Assembly (NCBI GenBank): GCA_028703445.1
Contig: JAQVMW010000002.1
Span: forward strand, 83,751-147,750
DNA: 64,000 nt
Reading direction: 5' to 3'
Source: Candidatus Peribacteraceae bacterium
GTDB lineage: Bacteria; Patescibacteriota; Gracilibacteria; Peribacterales; Peribacteraceae
Each line of letters opens with the position of its first letter. Within the stretch, counting starts at the first letter, position 1. The notes below the pieces were generated by a model. That model did not search any database, was not told where the DNA came from, and saw only the letters and a program-made list of their open reading frames with translations. This document shows, piece after piece, positions 50,638 to 58,772 of the stretch. Made by a program: the position numbers and the translations under genes.

Positions 50638-50712
50638 GACCCCGTAGTTCAATGGATAGAACTGCCGCGTCCTAAGCGGTCAATGCAGGTTCGATTCCCG
50701 CCGGGGTCACCA
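50638..50712 (+). tRNA. tRNA-Arg (anticodon CCT)
   Basis: GACCCCG pairs with CGGGGTC. The D arm is GTTC/GAAC, the anticodon loop is GTCCTAA, and the T arm GCAGG TTCGATT CCCGC has one A-C mismatch. ACCA is encoded at the end. It reads AGG codons. Confidence 0.93.
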
Positions 50713-50742
50713 TCAGGCAGCCGCACTATGAAGGCGAAGGCG

Positions 50743-50823
50743 GGAGCGGTGGATGCAGGTTTCCGCCTACGCTTCTCGTTCCTCTCGGAGCTTCGGCGGA
50801 CAGGCAATTCCTGCCGGGAGTAC
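50743..50823 (+). pseudogene. 3' tRNA-like fragment split by a palindromic element
   Basis: GATGCAGGTTT, as in the tRNA-Arg T arm, is followed by a palindrome (50762-50800, TCCGCC...GGCGGA) and then AATTCCTGCCGGGAGTACCA, which completes a T stem and a CCA end. It resembles a tRNA 3' half interrupted in the T loop. Confidence 0.45.
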
Positions 50824-50890
50824 CAGAATTCATTATCGAGAAAGATGTGATCCTAATTGACATAATTAAATAATAATCCATAATATTCGT

Positions 50891-51646
50891 ATGGATAATC
50901 ACCTCTCAGAGAATACTTTTGGTTGTATGAAGCGCCTAGCTGATATCGCTGCTCATACAACCGATCAAAAATTTCGAGTGGATTATCAGGCGGAAGCGAT
51001 GGTCTTCATCAGAAGAATGGTCGAAAAACACGGGCAGGAGCTCGCCAGCTTACTTCTGCTCGGCGAATCCATTCCTCAGGCTGGAAAACAAACGACATTA
51101 GAAAAAGCAGTTCAATCGGCGACTGAGGAACAGCAAGTGTTGGATGGGAAATCAAGGCTGTTTCTTTTAAGAGAAGGTAAGGGAATCAGTCAGAGGAAAG
51201 CTGCGAAACAGATGGGAATTCCGGCGAACAGGTTCCAGAGGCTCGAAGCGGGCATCCAGGAACCCTATGCGGTGGAGATGCCAAAACTAGCAGAGTTCTA
51301 TGGTCTTTCTTTGGATGATTTTGTTGCCGTTTATGCGGGAACAACTATGGAAGAAATTTCTTTTGTCGATGTTGGAAAAGAGGGAGCTTTCAAAAGATCA
51401 CCTTCGGAGGGAGAGGAAACACACCGAGCAAATGCGACCAAGTTGGCCACCCTTCGTTATAAGGAGGACATGAGTCTGAGAGGAGCGGCGGCGGCGGTGG
51501 GCATCGCCGCATCAAAATTTCAGCGATTGGAGGTTGGAGACCAGGAATTGACCGCTGTCGAAATGATGAAGTTCGCTAAATTTTATCGCATCTCTATTGC
51601 AGAAATCGTTTCCATCTGCGCAAGCCTGTCCAAGACACGAAAGTAA
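50891..51646 (+). CDS. Regulator with two XRE-like HTH domains
   Basis: The 251-residue protein has two similar HTH-containing halves: LFLLREGKGISQRKAAKQMGIPANRFQRLEAG (about 95-126) and LATLRYKEDMSLRGAAAAVGIAASKFQRLEVG (about 185-216). Each is followed by AVEMPKLAEFYGLS or AVEMMKFAKFYRIS. The N-terminal 80 residues are helical. A single polypeptide could bind paired half-sites. TAATAT just upstream may be the -10. Confidence 0.7.
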   Translation: MDNHLSENTFGCMKRLADIAAHTTDQKFRVDYQAEAMVFIRRMVEKHGQELASLLLLGESIPQAGKQTTLEKAVQSATEEQQVLDGKSRLFLLREGKGISQRKAAKQMGIPANRFQRLEAGIQEPYAVEMPKLAEFYGLSLDDFVAVYAGTTMEEISFVDVGKEGAFKRSPSEGEETHRANATKLATLRYKEDMSLRGAAAAVGIAASKFQRLEVGDQELTAVEMMKFAKFYRISIAEIVSICASLSKTRK

Positions 51647-51651
51647 CCACG

Positions 51652-51725
51652 ATCATTACTTCAACGCACTCCCTAATTCCATTTTCATCTTCTCCGCCGC
51701 CTTCGCCGCGGCCTCTTTTCGGGGT
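51652..51725 (-). pseudogene. Possible diverged remnant of a pyrF 3' end
   Basis: On the minus strand the frame reads RKEAAAKAAEKMKMELGSALK-stop, which resembles the PyrF C-terminus WKEAAFAAAKKMAEELKAAM-stop at 52103 in the same orientation. It lies about 450 bp downstream of pyrF, beyond one small gene. DNA identity is modest, so Ala/Lys composition could mislead. Confidence 0.4.
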
Positions 51726-51757
51726 GGAGCGAATCGGTGAATCAGACAGCTATTGGC

Positions 51758-52036
51758 TCAGATTTTGTTGCATCCCAGAAGCGCTTGATGCTTGAGCAGG
51801 AGCTCTCGAGAAAAAACATAGAGTGTCGTATTGATGTCACCAGGGTCGCCGTCATGCATCCGATCCACTGCACTTTGGAGCGAAGAGAGTTCCGTGCCGA
51901 AAATTTCTTCCGCGAATGGCCCCGTAAGAGCATCATTCATTTTTGCCTGCAATGGCAGGAGGGGTCCATGATAGTCTTGGAATTGTTCCACAAGGGCGCT
52001 GGCTCTATCGAGCACTGTTGTTTCCACTGTCTCCAT
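51758..52036 (-). CDS. Small hypothetical protein downstream of pyrF
   Basis: The 92-residue acidic helical protein (METVETTVLDRASALVEQFQDYHGPLL) has no recognised family. It is preceded by pyrF and followed by the pyrF-like remnant. The opposite-strand frame over the same bases looks like a shadow (high Cys/His/Trp). Confidence 0.5.
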   Translation of the reverse strand: METVETTVLDRASALVEQFQDYHGPLLPLQAKMNDALTGPFAEEIFGTELSSLQSAVDRMHDGDPGDINTTLYVFSRELLLKHQALLGCNKI

Positions 52037-52102
52037 AAGAATGTGAGATAGGAAAAGAGATAGATCTACTCTAGATCCTCCTCCTGCGGAGTCAATTGAG
52101 TA

Positions 52103-52939
52103 TTACATCGCCGCCTTCAGTTCTTCTGCCATTTTTTTTGCCGCAGCGAAAGCCGCTTCCTTCCAGTCCTTCCCCTTCGAGGCGAAAATGATGCCGCGTG
52201 AGGAATTGACAATGGCTCCGTTGCCATTCACAAACCCGGCTTTGGTGTCCGCCGCCGTGCCGCCCTGCGCGCCATAGCCCGGGATCAGAATGATGGCGTG
52301 CGGCATGAGACTGCGCAGGTATTTGAGCTCCTCGGGGTACGTTGCTCCCACCACCGCGCCCACGGCGGAATAGCCGGACTCTTTGCCGAGGGAGGACATG
52401 CCCCAGCTCGAAACCAACTGCGCCATGTGCTCGTGCACGGTTTCATCTCCAACGGGAAGGTCCTGGAGTTCCCCGGAACTCGGATTGCTGTTCTTCACCT
52501 GAACGAAAATGCCTTTGTCATTCTTCATGCAGCGCTCAATGAAGGGCTTCACGCCGTCGGAGCCCATGTAGGCGGTGACGGTGAGCGCGTCAATCGGACT
52601 GTCTTTGTACAGGTACGCGTCCGCGTAGGCATCGCAGGTACTACCAATGTCGTTCCGTTTGCCGTCGGCGATTACCAGAAGTCCCTGCAGTTTGGCGTAG
52701 GCGCACGTCTCCCAGAATGCGCGCATCCCCTCCCAGCCCAGCACTTCGTAGTAGGCCATCTGCGGCTTCACGCAGGCGGCGATATCCTTTACCGCGTCGA
52801 TGATGCCCGTGGAGAAATCCAGAAGCCCTTTGGCGTCCTTTGCAATTCCTTCCGGGAGCTTGCCCAAGGCGGGATCGATTCCCACGCAGACGGGGGATTT
52901 TTGAGTGGTCGCTTTTGTGAGGGAGTCGGCGAAGTGCAT
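52103..52939 (-). CDS. pyrF: Orotidine 5'-phosphate decarboxylase (type 2)
   Basis: It makes UMP from OMP, the last step of the pyrimidine pathway that includes the pyrBC genes in this window. The 278 residues have VCVGIDPALGKLPEG, the catalytic DGKRNDIGSTCDAYA (Lys/Asp array), VTAYMGSDGVKPF, VVGATYPEEL, and IPGYGAQGGTAAD. The start at 52939 has TACCAT 7 bases upstream (leaderless arrangement); the frame to 53008 is longer but not conserved in character. Confidence 0.95.
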   Translation of the reverse strand: MHFADSLTKATTQKSPVCVGIDPALGKLPEGIAKDAKGLLDFSTGIIDAVKDIAACVKPQMAYYEVLGWEGMRAFWETCAYAKLQGLLVIADGKRNDIGSTCDAYADAYLYKDSPIDALTVTAYMGSDGVKPFIERCMKNDKGIFVQVKNSNPSSGELQDLPVGDETVHEHMAQLVSSWGMSSLGKESGYSAVGAVVGATYPEELKYLRSLMPHAIILIPGYGAQGGTAADTKAGFVNGNGAIVNSSRGIIFASKGKDWKEAAFAAAKKMAEELKAAM

Positions 52940-53052
52940 GGTCAAAATGGTACAGAAGGATGCGCTTGTATTCCATGTGTTCGCGGGCGTCGGTGCAGTC
53001 ATTGACAAAGGACACGAAGAAGCACAAATTTTACCCCTTCCTTCTTTGTCAT

Positions 53053-53646
53053 ATGGAAACGTTGTCGCATCAACCGGAGATCGGAAACCAGCTCAGGCAG
53101 CACGTTCCGCGGCTTACGGAGCTGGGTATGGAAGTTCTGAAGAGGCAGCGCAGGGACCCTGATGTGGATATACATAACTGCCACGATTCGGTGGAAAAGC
53201 TTTCGTCCACTCCTCCCCACCATTTTCTAAAGAGAACGTGGGAGTACCCTGTCTATGATGAAACGAAGGGGAAAGAGGATCGCAGAGTGTACGTTGAGTA
53301 CGTGCACCGTACCGAGATCCCGGGACACAACGAAACGGACACACTCACGCTCGAGCTCAGAATCAACAGTACTCGATCCGCCTGTGGAGCAGTCTTGTGT
53401 GCCTGTGGGGCGATTCTGGAGAAGCAGGCCAGTCAGCCGGTCACCGATTTTCAAATGACGGGTATCACGGTCTTTTCGCGGGGAAATGGGAGGAGGCTCC
53501 TCACCCTCAAGGCGGATACGGAAGTTATGCAAGATTCTGAAATTCTTTCGGCGATGGAAGATGTGCTCCGCGAGATCATTGTAGTCCTCGAGCGGGCCAT
53601 CGTCGGTCCCGAACACCGTGAGGCGATTCTCGGTCCCATCCGGTAA
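53053..53646 (+). CDS. Hypothetical protein
   Basis: The 197-residue soluble protein (METLSHQPEIGNQL) has a beta-rich middle (RRVYVEYVHRTEIPG) and a C-terminal helix. Its Cys cluster CGAVLCACGAILEK is notable. No family is recognised. The start at 53053 fits; an upstream frame to 52960 overlaps the pyrF promoter region. Confidence 0.55.
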   Translation: METLSHQPEIGNQLRQHVPRLTELGMEVLKRQRRDPDVDIHNCHDSVEKLSSTPPHHFLKRTWEYPVYDETKGKEDRRVYVEYVHRTEIPGHNETDTLTLELRINSTRSACGAVLCACGAILEKQASQPVTDFQMTGITVFSRGNGRRLLTLKADTEVMQDSEILSAMEDVLREIIVVLERAIVGPEHREAILGPIR

Positions 53647-53678
53647 CTGCTAGGATAGGGGATAGGGAGTATTTTCTG

Positions 53679-54188
53679 TCAATCCGGCCAAGCATCGGTT
53701 GAATCAATGAATTTTGGAAATCGCAGAGAAGACCATTCCCATCCTTCCGGATCAGCAACAAGCCCATGGCTCCAGGCGTTGTATTGGACATAGGTGAGGG
53801 CATTGGATCGCTGTTCAGCGCAACGGATGCGTTCGTCGTGGAAACTCTTCTGCCAGCAAATGTCCTCATTTCCGCATTGCATAATCCCCGTAGCGGAAGA
53901 TCGCGATCTTCCGCTACGGAATCTGAAAGCATGTACATCTTTAATGGCATTTCGTTTAAACGAATGCATAAATGAACTTAATCCCTTCGGTCCTGGACAC
54001 ACAACGATGTGCAGGTGATCGGGCAGAATACATAAGGCATACACCCGTGCATCATGCATATTCCTTGTCATCACAAGATTATCGATAAGGATCTCTGGAA
54101 TTCCAGTGAATGTACACCAGGGGATCTTTCCCTTCGTGTTTGTTGTGATGTGGAATGTGCCATGTTGCGAGATATGTTTCTGTGTCAT
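53679..54188 (-). CDS. REP-associated tyrosine transposase (RAYT, Y1/IS200-like) containing a REP-like palindrome
   Basis: RAYTs are single-copy relatives of IS200/IS605 transposases that mobilise REP palindromes. The 169 residues carry the HUH motif (DHLHIVV, His58 and His60), SFMHSFKRNAIKD, WQKSFHDERI, and the catalytic Tyr region TYVQYNAWSHGLVADPEGWEWSS (Tyr133). Residues 90-101 (RSGRSRSSATG) are encoded by a perfect 32-bp palindrome identical to one at 24483-24514. The insertion is in frame, lies in the linker before WQKSF, and leaves the catalytic motifs intact. Confidence 0.88.
   Translation of the reverse strand: MTQKHISQHGTFHITTNTKGKIPWCTFTGIPEILIDNLVMTRNMHDARVYALCILPDHLHIVVCPGPKGLSSFMHSFKRNAIKDVHAFRFRSGRSRSSATGIMQCGNEDICWQKSFHDERIRCAEQRSNALTYVQYNAWSHGLVADPEGWEWSSLRFPKFIDSTDAWPD
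53888..53919. repeat. 32-bp REP-like palindrome inside the RAYT gene
   Basis: It is a perfect palindrome with half-site CCGTAGCGGAAGATCG and is identical to 24483-24514. It contributes about 11 codons to the transposase. Confidence 0.9.
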
Positions 54189-54191
54189 GGC

Positions 54192-55691
54192 TCACTCATC
54201 AATATTTTGTCGATACTGCAGCGCCTCCGCCACGTGCTCGATCCCGATGTGTTCCGCATCCGCCAGATCGGCGATCGTCCGTGCGACTTTGATGGCGCGG
54301 TGGTAGCCGCGTGCGGAAAGCCCCATGCGATCCACTGCCTGCGAGAGGAGCCTCTGGGCATCCGCTTTGAGCGGACAGAGGGCGTCGATCTCCTTCACGC
54401 CCATTTCTTTGTTGGTGCGGATCGCGTGAAGAGCGAATCGCGACGCCTGGCGCATGCGTGCCTTGAGCACCCGCTTGAGGACGGCGGCTGTCGTATCGCC
54501 GTTCGTCTTGGCCGGGCGCTGCAGGTCATCGATCGGCACGGGCTGCATGTTCACGGTCAGGTCGATGCGGTCTAAGAGCGGGGCCGAAATGCGCCGGTGG
54601 ACCCGTTCTTTGCTGCCTGCGGTAAAGCGCGGCGGATTCATGGCGGCAATCATGGTGAAGTCCGCCGGAAAAGTGACAGAGCCCTGTGCGCGCGTGATGG
54701 TGATGCGGCGGTCCTCAAGCGGTTGGCGGAGCACTTCGAGTACCTGCGCCGGAAACTCCGCGAGTTCGTCCAAGAAGAGCACGCCGCGGTGGGCGAGACT
54801 GATTTCGCCGGGCCCCGGCGTCTGCCCGCCTCCGACGATACTGACCCCGCTCGCGGTGTGGTGTACCACGCGGAACGGGCGGTTGGTGATGAGGGGCACC
54901 TCGGGCGGGAGCAGGTTGGCCACGGAGTAGATGCGAGTGACTTCGATGGATTCCTCCTGCGAGAGGGGCGGCAGGATCCCGCGGAATGCCCGCGCGAGCA
55001 GCGTCTTGCCCGCGCCCGGTGCTCCGCTCAAGAGCACGTTGTGCCCGCCCGCCGCGGCGATCTCGAGTGCGCGCTTGGCGTGCTCCTGCCCGCGGATGTC
55101 GGCGAAGTCTACGATCTCGGGATCGATGTTCGCCGCGCTTGAAGCCGGCGCTGAAATGAGGGCGGGCGCTGCTTCACCCCTGAGAATAGAAATAACTTCG
55201 CTGATGTGTTCCGCGGCGATCACTTCGACGCCCGGAATCAACGCAGCCTCCGATCCATTGACTGCGGGAACGACGAGCCGCTTGATTCCCATCTTCCGGC
55301 ACGCGATGGCAGCAGGAAGGATGCCGGTGATGTGACGCAGGCTCCCGTCGAGCGCGAGCTCGCCTAAGAATGCCGTCTTCGCCAATTCATCTTCTGGCAG
55401 AGTGATGGATCCGTTGACGAGCAGAATACCCAGTGCGATCGCCAGGTCGTAGCGCGGACCGGCTTTGCGCAGATTTGCGGGTGCCAGATTCACCGTGATC
55501 GTGAGTCCGGTTGAGAAGTGGTACCCCTGTGCACGCAAAGCGTGCCTCACACGTTGTTTACTTTCCTGCACAGACATATCACCGAGGCCCACGATGAAGA
55601 TCTTGCCCTCGCCGGGGGAGGAGCCCACCTCTACGGTGATGCGCTCGCTCTCGAGTCCGATGGTGGCAAAGGAGGTCAATTTCGTGAGCAT
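54192..55691 (-). CDS. comM: ComM/YifB-family Mg-chelatase-like AAA+ ATPase
   Basis: ComM is a hexameric branch-migration helicase used in natural transformation. The 499 residues have the N-terminal Lon-like domain (ERITVEVGSSPGEGKIFIVGLGDMSVQESKQRV), Walker A GAPGAGKTLLARA near residue 224, Walker B VLFLDELAEFP, and the C-terminal Mg_chelatase domain (RFTAGSKERVHRRISAPLLDRIDL, GLSARGYHRAIKVARTIADL). With the ComEC-like protein and type IV pili it suggests DNA uptake capacity. Confidence 0.95.
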   Translation of the reverse strand: MLTKLTSFATIGLESERITVEVGSSPGEGKIFIVGLGDMSVQESKQRVRHALRAQGYHFSTGLTITVNLAPANLRKAGPRYDLAIALGILLVNGSITLPEDELAKTAFLGELALDGSLRHITGILPAAIACRKMGIKRLVVPAVNGSEAALIPGVEVIAAEHISEVISILRGEAAPALISAPASSAANIDPEIVDFADIRGQEHAKRALEIAAAGGHNVLLSGAPGAGKTLLARAFRGILPPLSQEESIEVTRIYSVANLLPPEVPLITNRPFRVVHHTASGVSIVGGGQTPGPGEISLAHRGVLFLDELAEFPAQVLEVLRQPLEDRRITITRAQGSVTFPADFTMIAAMNPPRFTAGSKERVHRRISAPLLDRIDLTVNMQPVPIDDLQRPAKTNGDTTAAVLKRVLKARMRQASRFALHAIRTNKEMGVKEIDALCPLKADAQRLLSQAVDRMGLSARGYHRAIKVARTIADLADAEHIGIEHVAEALQYRQNIDE

Positions 55692-55803
55692 GAGAAGAGG
55701 AAAACCTCTACAGGTGTACTATAGTCCACCCATCATGTCGAGTGGAAAAGCTGGACGAACGTACACCTTATCATTACGGTGCTATCCACTCTTCCGTGGA
55801 GCC

Positions 55804-56163
55804 ATGACGACGAACACCGACACCGGGCTTAAGGGCGAAGAAATCGCGGCACGTTACTTACTGTCGATCGGATATGACATCCGCGGGCGCAACGTTCGCG
55901 TCGGGCACGACGAGATCGATATCATCGCGCACGATCCGGTCGACGACGTGATCGTCTTTGCCGAGGTGAAGACCCGCTCAAAGCTCCTCAAGGATTTTCC
56001 ACCGGAACTGGGAATCGATTGGCGCAAGAAACAGCGTCTCATCCATGCCGCCCGCGCATGGGTGCATCGGCATCACTACGATCGCGGATACCGGATGGAT
56101 CTTGTCAGCGTAGAAGAAGGAAAAGTATCCGGGCACTTGAAGGAATTAGATTGGGATCAGTAG
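55804..56163 (+). CDS. YraN/UPF0102 family putative endonuclease
   Basis: The 119-residue protein has the Holliday-resolvase-like nuclease fold of UPF0102: GLKGEEIAARYLLSIGYDI, HDEIDIIAHD, and VIVFAEVKTRS (the D-x(n)-E-x-K triad). The start at 55804 gives the usual family length; a longer frame from 55465 runs under comM. Confidence 0.9.
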   Translation: MTTNTDTGLKGEEIAARYLLSIGYDIRGRNVRVGHDEIDIIAHDPVDDVIVFAEVKTRSKLLKDFPPELGIDWRKKQRLIHAARAWVHRHHYDRGYRMDLVSVEEGKVSGHLKELDWDQ

Positions 56164-56230
56164 GGTATTGCAAACGGAATGTGTGCCGCAGAAACGTCCC
56201 GTCGGAATATTTCTACGGCTGCTACAATGA

Positions 56231-57631
56231 ATGACAATGGGATCTGCCACGCCATTTCTCGATTACGGCATCGTCGCGCTCTTCTTCCTCATTATATTTC
56301 TCATCGGCGTCGTGGATCGCCGTCACATCACGCTTGAGGATTACTGGGTGAATGGAAGGAAGACGAATAAGTTCGTTTTGGTGGCGACGATGCTCTCCAC
56401 GTTCGTCGGAGCGGGGACCATTTTCGGAGGGGCGGGGTTCGCCTTCGCGGGGGGCGGATTAGCCATCCTGGCCGCCGCCGCTTCCTACGTTGTGTATTTC
56501 TTTCTCTTCTCTCGCTTCTTTGCGGGCCGCATCAAGGAATTCGGTGACCGGCACCATGCGTTTACGCTCCCGGATTTCCTGGAGATCCGTTTCTCGAGGA
56601 ATGTGCGTCTGGCGGGAGCGATGGTGAATCTCGTAACCTGGGCGCTCTTTCTCGCCTCGCAAATCCTGGCCATGGGAGCGTTCATGGCTCTGCTTACGGG
56701 GGTGAATCCCACGGTGGGAACCATTCTTGGCGCATTGGTTGTCATCGCGTACACATCGATTGGGGGACTCCGGGCGGACATCCGCACGGATGTCTTCCAG
56801 TTCTGTGTCATGCTCGTTCTTCTTCTCTTGTTCTTCCCTCTCATCGTCGTTCGTGGAAACGGCCTATCCGCACTCACGAGCCTGCCGGTTTCCTTCCTCA
56901 TGGGATCGACATTCGCCTCTCCCACTGTCTATGTGCTGATGTTTCTTTTTCTGGGAACCGGGGTATTCACGAGCGCCGATATCTGGCAGCGTGCCTATGC
57001 CGCGGATACGCCGAAGAACGCTCGATGGGCTATGGCCGTCTCGGGCATGCTGCTCACGCTGTTCTTCGTCATGGCTATCTTCTTCGGTGTCTACGGAAAG
57101 ATCCTCCTGCCGGATGCGGATTCCAACACCATCGTGCCTGCTCTCATGCAACTCCTCCTGCCGCCCGGCCTCTTTGGCCTTGTCCTGGCGGGATTCTTCG
57201 CGGCCATCCTCTCGACGGTGGATACGGTCCTGCTTCTCACGAGCATGACGCTGGTACACGATCTCTACCAGAAGTCGTTGAAACGGGAACTTTCCCCCGC
57301 CACGGTTCTGCGGCTGAGTCGGTGGGTCACGCTCTTGACGGGTCTTGTGGGTCTTGCGGTAGCACTGATCGTTTTCGATATCGTTCACCTGACCATCGAA
57401 GCTGTCAGCTTCTACATCGTGCTTTCCCCTGCGATTGTGTTCGGCTTTTATGCAAAGAAAAAATCAAGCAGCGCCGCGTTCTGGAGCATCATTCTCGGCT
57501 TTATCGCGACTCTCGCCTTCTTCTTCGTCGATCCCGTTCAAGCGTTCATTCCCGGCCTCATCGTGAGTTTCCTGACGTACGTCGTTCTCTGGGCGTTCGA
57601 GCGGACGCCAGCAACTTCTGTGAACATCTGA
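56231..57631 (+). CDS. Sodium:solute symporter family transporter
   Basis: The 466-residue membrane protein has about 13 hydrophobic helices and SSS-family features: DYWVNGRKTNKFVLVATMLSTFVGAGTIFGG, TLPDFLEIRFS, YTSIGGLRADIRTDVFQF, and FFAAILSTVDTVLLLTSMTLVHDLY. The substrate is unknown (proline, sugar or others). An extended -10 (TGC-TACAAT, hexamer 56223-56228) lies before ATG 56231 and ATG 56237; the second start would be leaderless. Confidence 0.9.
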   Translation: MTMGSATPFLDYGIVALFFLIIFLIGVVDRRHITLEDYWVNGRKTNKFVLVATMLSTFVGAGTIFGGAGFAFAGGGLAILAAAASYVVYFFLFSRFFAGRIKEFGDRHHAFTLPDFLEIRFSRNVRLAGAMVNLVTWALFLASQILAMGAFMALLTGVNPTVGTILGALVVIAYTSIGGLRADIRTDVFQFCVMLVLLLLFFPLIVVRGNGLSALTSLPVSFLMGSTFASPTVYVLMFLFLGTGVFTSADIWQRAYAADTPKNARWAMAVSGMLLTLFFVMAIFFGVYGKILLPDADSNTIVPALMQLLLPPGLFGLVLAGFFAAILSTVDTVLLLTSMTLVHDLYQKSLKRELSPATVLRLSRWVTLLTGLVGLAVALIVFDIVHLTIEAVSFYIVLSPAIVFGFYAKKKSSSAAFWSIILGFIATLAFFFVDPVQAFIPGLIVSFLTYVVLWAFERTPATSVNI

Positions 57632-57659
57632 GGTATACTGCAGTTGTTTCTTTGGCTTT

Positions 57660-57902
57660 ATGCTCAATGTCCGTGCCTTCGCCCTCACCTGTGGCATCTT
57701 CTGGGCGGCGAGTTTGATGCTCATTGCGGTTCTTACCATGAAGACGGGGCTGGGTTTAAGCTTCGTCAACATGGTGTCGGAGGTGTATCTGGGATACGGC
57801 TCAACCCTCGTGGGGGCGTTGCTCGGGGCGGTGTGGGGATTCCTCGATGGTTTGGTCTGTGGGGCGATTTTCGCCTGGCTCTACAACAAAATTGCAGGGT
57901 GA
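57660..57902 (+). CDS. Small holin-like membrane protein
   Basis: The 80-residue protein has two hydrophobic segments and the pattern LNVRAFALTCGIFWAASL ... GSTLVGALLGAVWGFLDGLVCGAIFAWLYN, which is widespread in bacteria and usually labelled bacteriophage holin, without proof of lytic function. TATACT lies about 22 bases upstream. Confidence 0.75.
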   Translation: MLNVRAFALTCGIFWAASLMLIAVLTMKTGLGLSFVNMVSEVYLGYGSTLVGALLGAVWGFLDGLVCGAIFAWLYNKIAG

Positions 57903-58044
57903 GCGTTTTGTCATGAAGACTAGACATGCGCAACGAAGGGAAATGTTGGCCGAAACCAACGCATCTGTTCCGTGATGCATCCATAAAAGGCTCTCTATGA
58001 AGCCAAAAAATAAGACCTCTTGAAGACAACACCGACTAAAGTTA

Positions 58045-58548
58045 ATGTCAAGCCTGCTTATCATGGAGCATTCGAATGCGGTTCATGGGCAGGAAGAAAA
58101 AGTGCTGGATTCATCCTTCTACACATTGATTCTTGGCGATATCAAGCAGGCCATCCGTGATGGCCGGGAGGATGAGTATGAACATCTGCGGAGATGTATT
58201 GTGGATGCGAGCAAACAATGGGACGTGACTGATCGCGAGGCAAATGTGCTTCTGCGTACTCTCGATATCCTCAAGGTGACGGACGAAGAGGAGCGTCTGA
58301 AGTTGATGCTCGAACTCACACCCGACCTTCTTTCGCCTTACGAGCGCAGGCAGGCGGAACTGGGGCACCAGTTTCGTCTGTCGAACGGCAGGCAGCACAT
58401 CTGTTTTTTTCTCCAGGCCAATGCTCATTCGTTGTGTGCCGAGTGCATGAAATCCACGCAAGACGGCTGTACCGAAGTTTGCCCCGCACGACGCACGGAA
58501 ACCCCCGTTTCCGCACAGGTTACGGAACAGGAACCGATGCTTGCATAG
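58045..58548 (+). CDS. Hypothetical protein
   Basis: The 167-residue soluble protein (or 161 from a Met at 58063) is mostly helical, with a Cys-containing C-terminal part (HSLCAECMKSTQDGCTEVC) that could bind a metal. It is not recognised. Its last codons overlap the -35 of the metK promoter. Confidence 0.55.
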   Translation: MSSLLIMEHSNAVHGQEEKVLDSSFYTLILGDIKQAIRDGREDEYEHLRRCIVDASKQWDVTDREANVLLRTLDILKVTDEEERLKLMLELTPDLLSPYERRQAELGHQFRLSNGRQHICFFLQANAHSLCAECMKSTQDGCTEVCPARRTETPVSAQVTEQEPMLA

Positions 58549-58569
58549 GCGCAAAAAACCACTTATAGT
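58541..58569 (+). promoter_or_regulatory. Promoter of the SAM riboswitch / metK transcript
   Basis: TTGCAT (58541-58546), a 17-bp spacer and TATAGT (58564-58569) predict transcription from about 58576, just before the riboswitch. Confidence 0.7.
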
Positions 58570-58584
58570 ATCCGCGACATCACC

Positions 58585-58692
58585 GCTCTATCCAGAGAGG
58601 CGCTGAGGGAACTGGCCCGTTACAAAGCGCCCCCCAACCACCCCAACGGGGGAACGGTGGGACCTCCAGCCCCTAACGGGGGAAGATAGCCC
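58585..58692 (+). promoter_or_regulatory. S-adenosylmethionine riboswitch (SAM-I clan, variant)
   Basis: The 5' part holds the S-box core: ATCCAGAGAGGC, GAGGGAACTGGCCCG, and a closing GCGC helix. CAACC, then GGTGGGACCTCCAGC (the position of GGTGCTAATTCC), and CTATC/GATAG as P1 follow. It lies between a good promoter and metK, the expected SAM-repressed gene. The core deviates (an extra A in GGGAACTGG, and TTACAA for GATGAA), so it may belong to the SAM-I/IV variants. Confidence 0.8.
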
Positions 58693-58772
58693 ACAAGCTT
58701 ACGCTTCCACCTAACAGGGAGGCGGCCTTCCATAATTCCTAACCCTACGTCCTACCCCTACCCCCTCATCTC

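Noticed and set aside
51737..52051. Plus-strand frame over the gene downstream of pyrF
   Set aside because: Rich in Cys, His and Trp with no conserved feature; the minus-strand frame is a better coding candidate.
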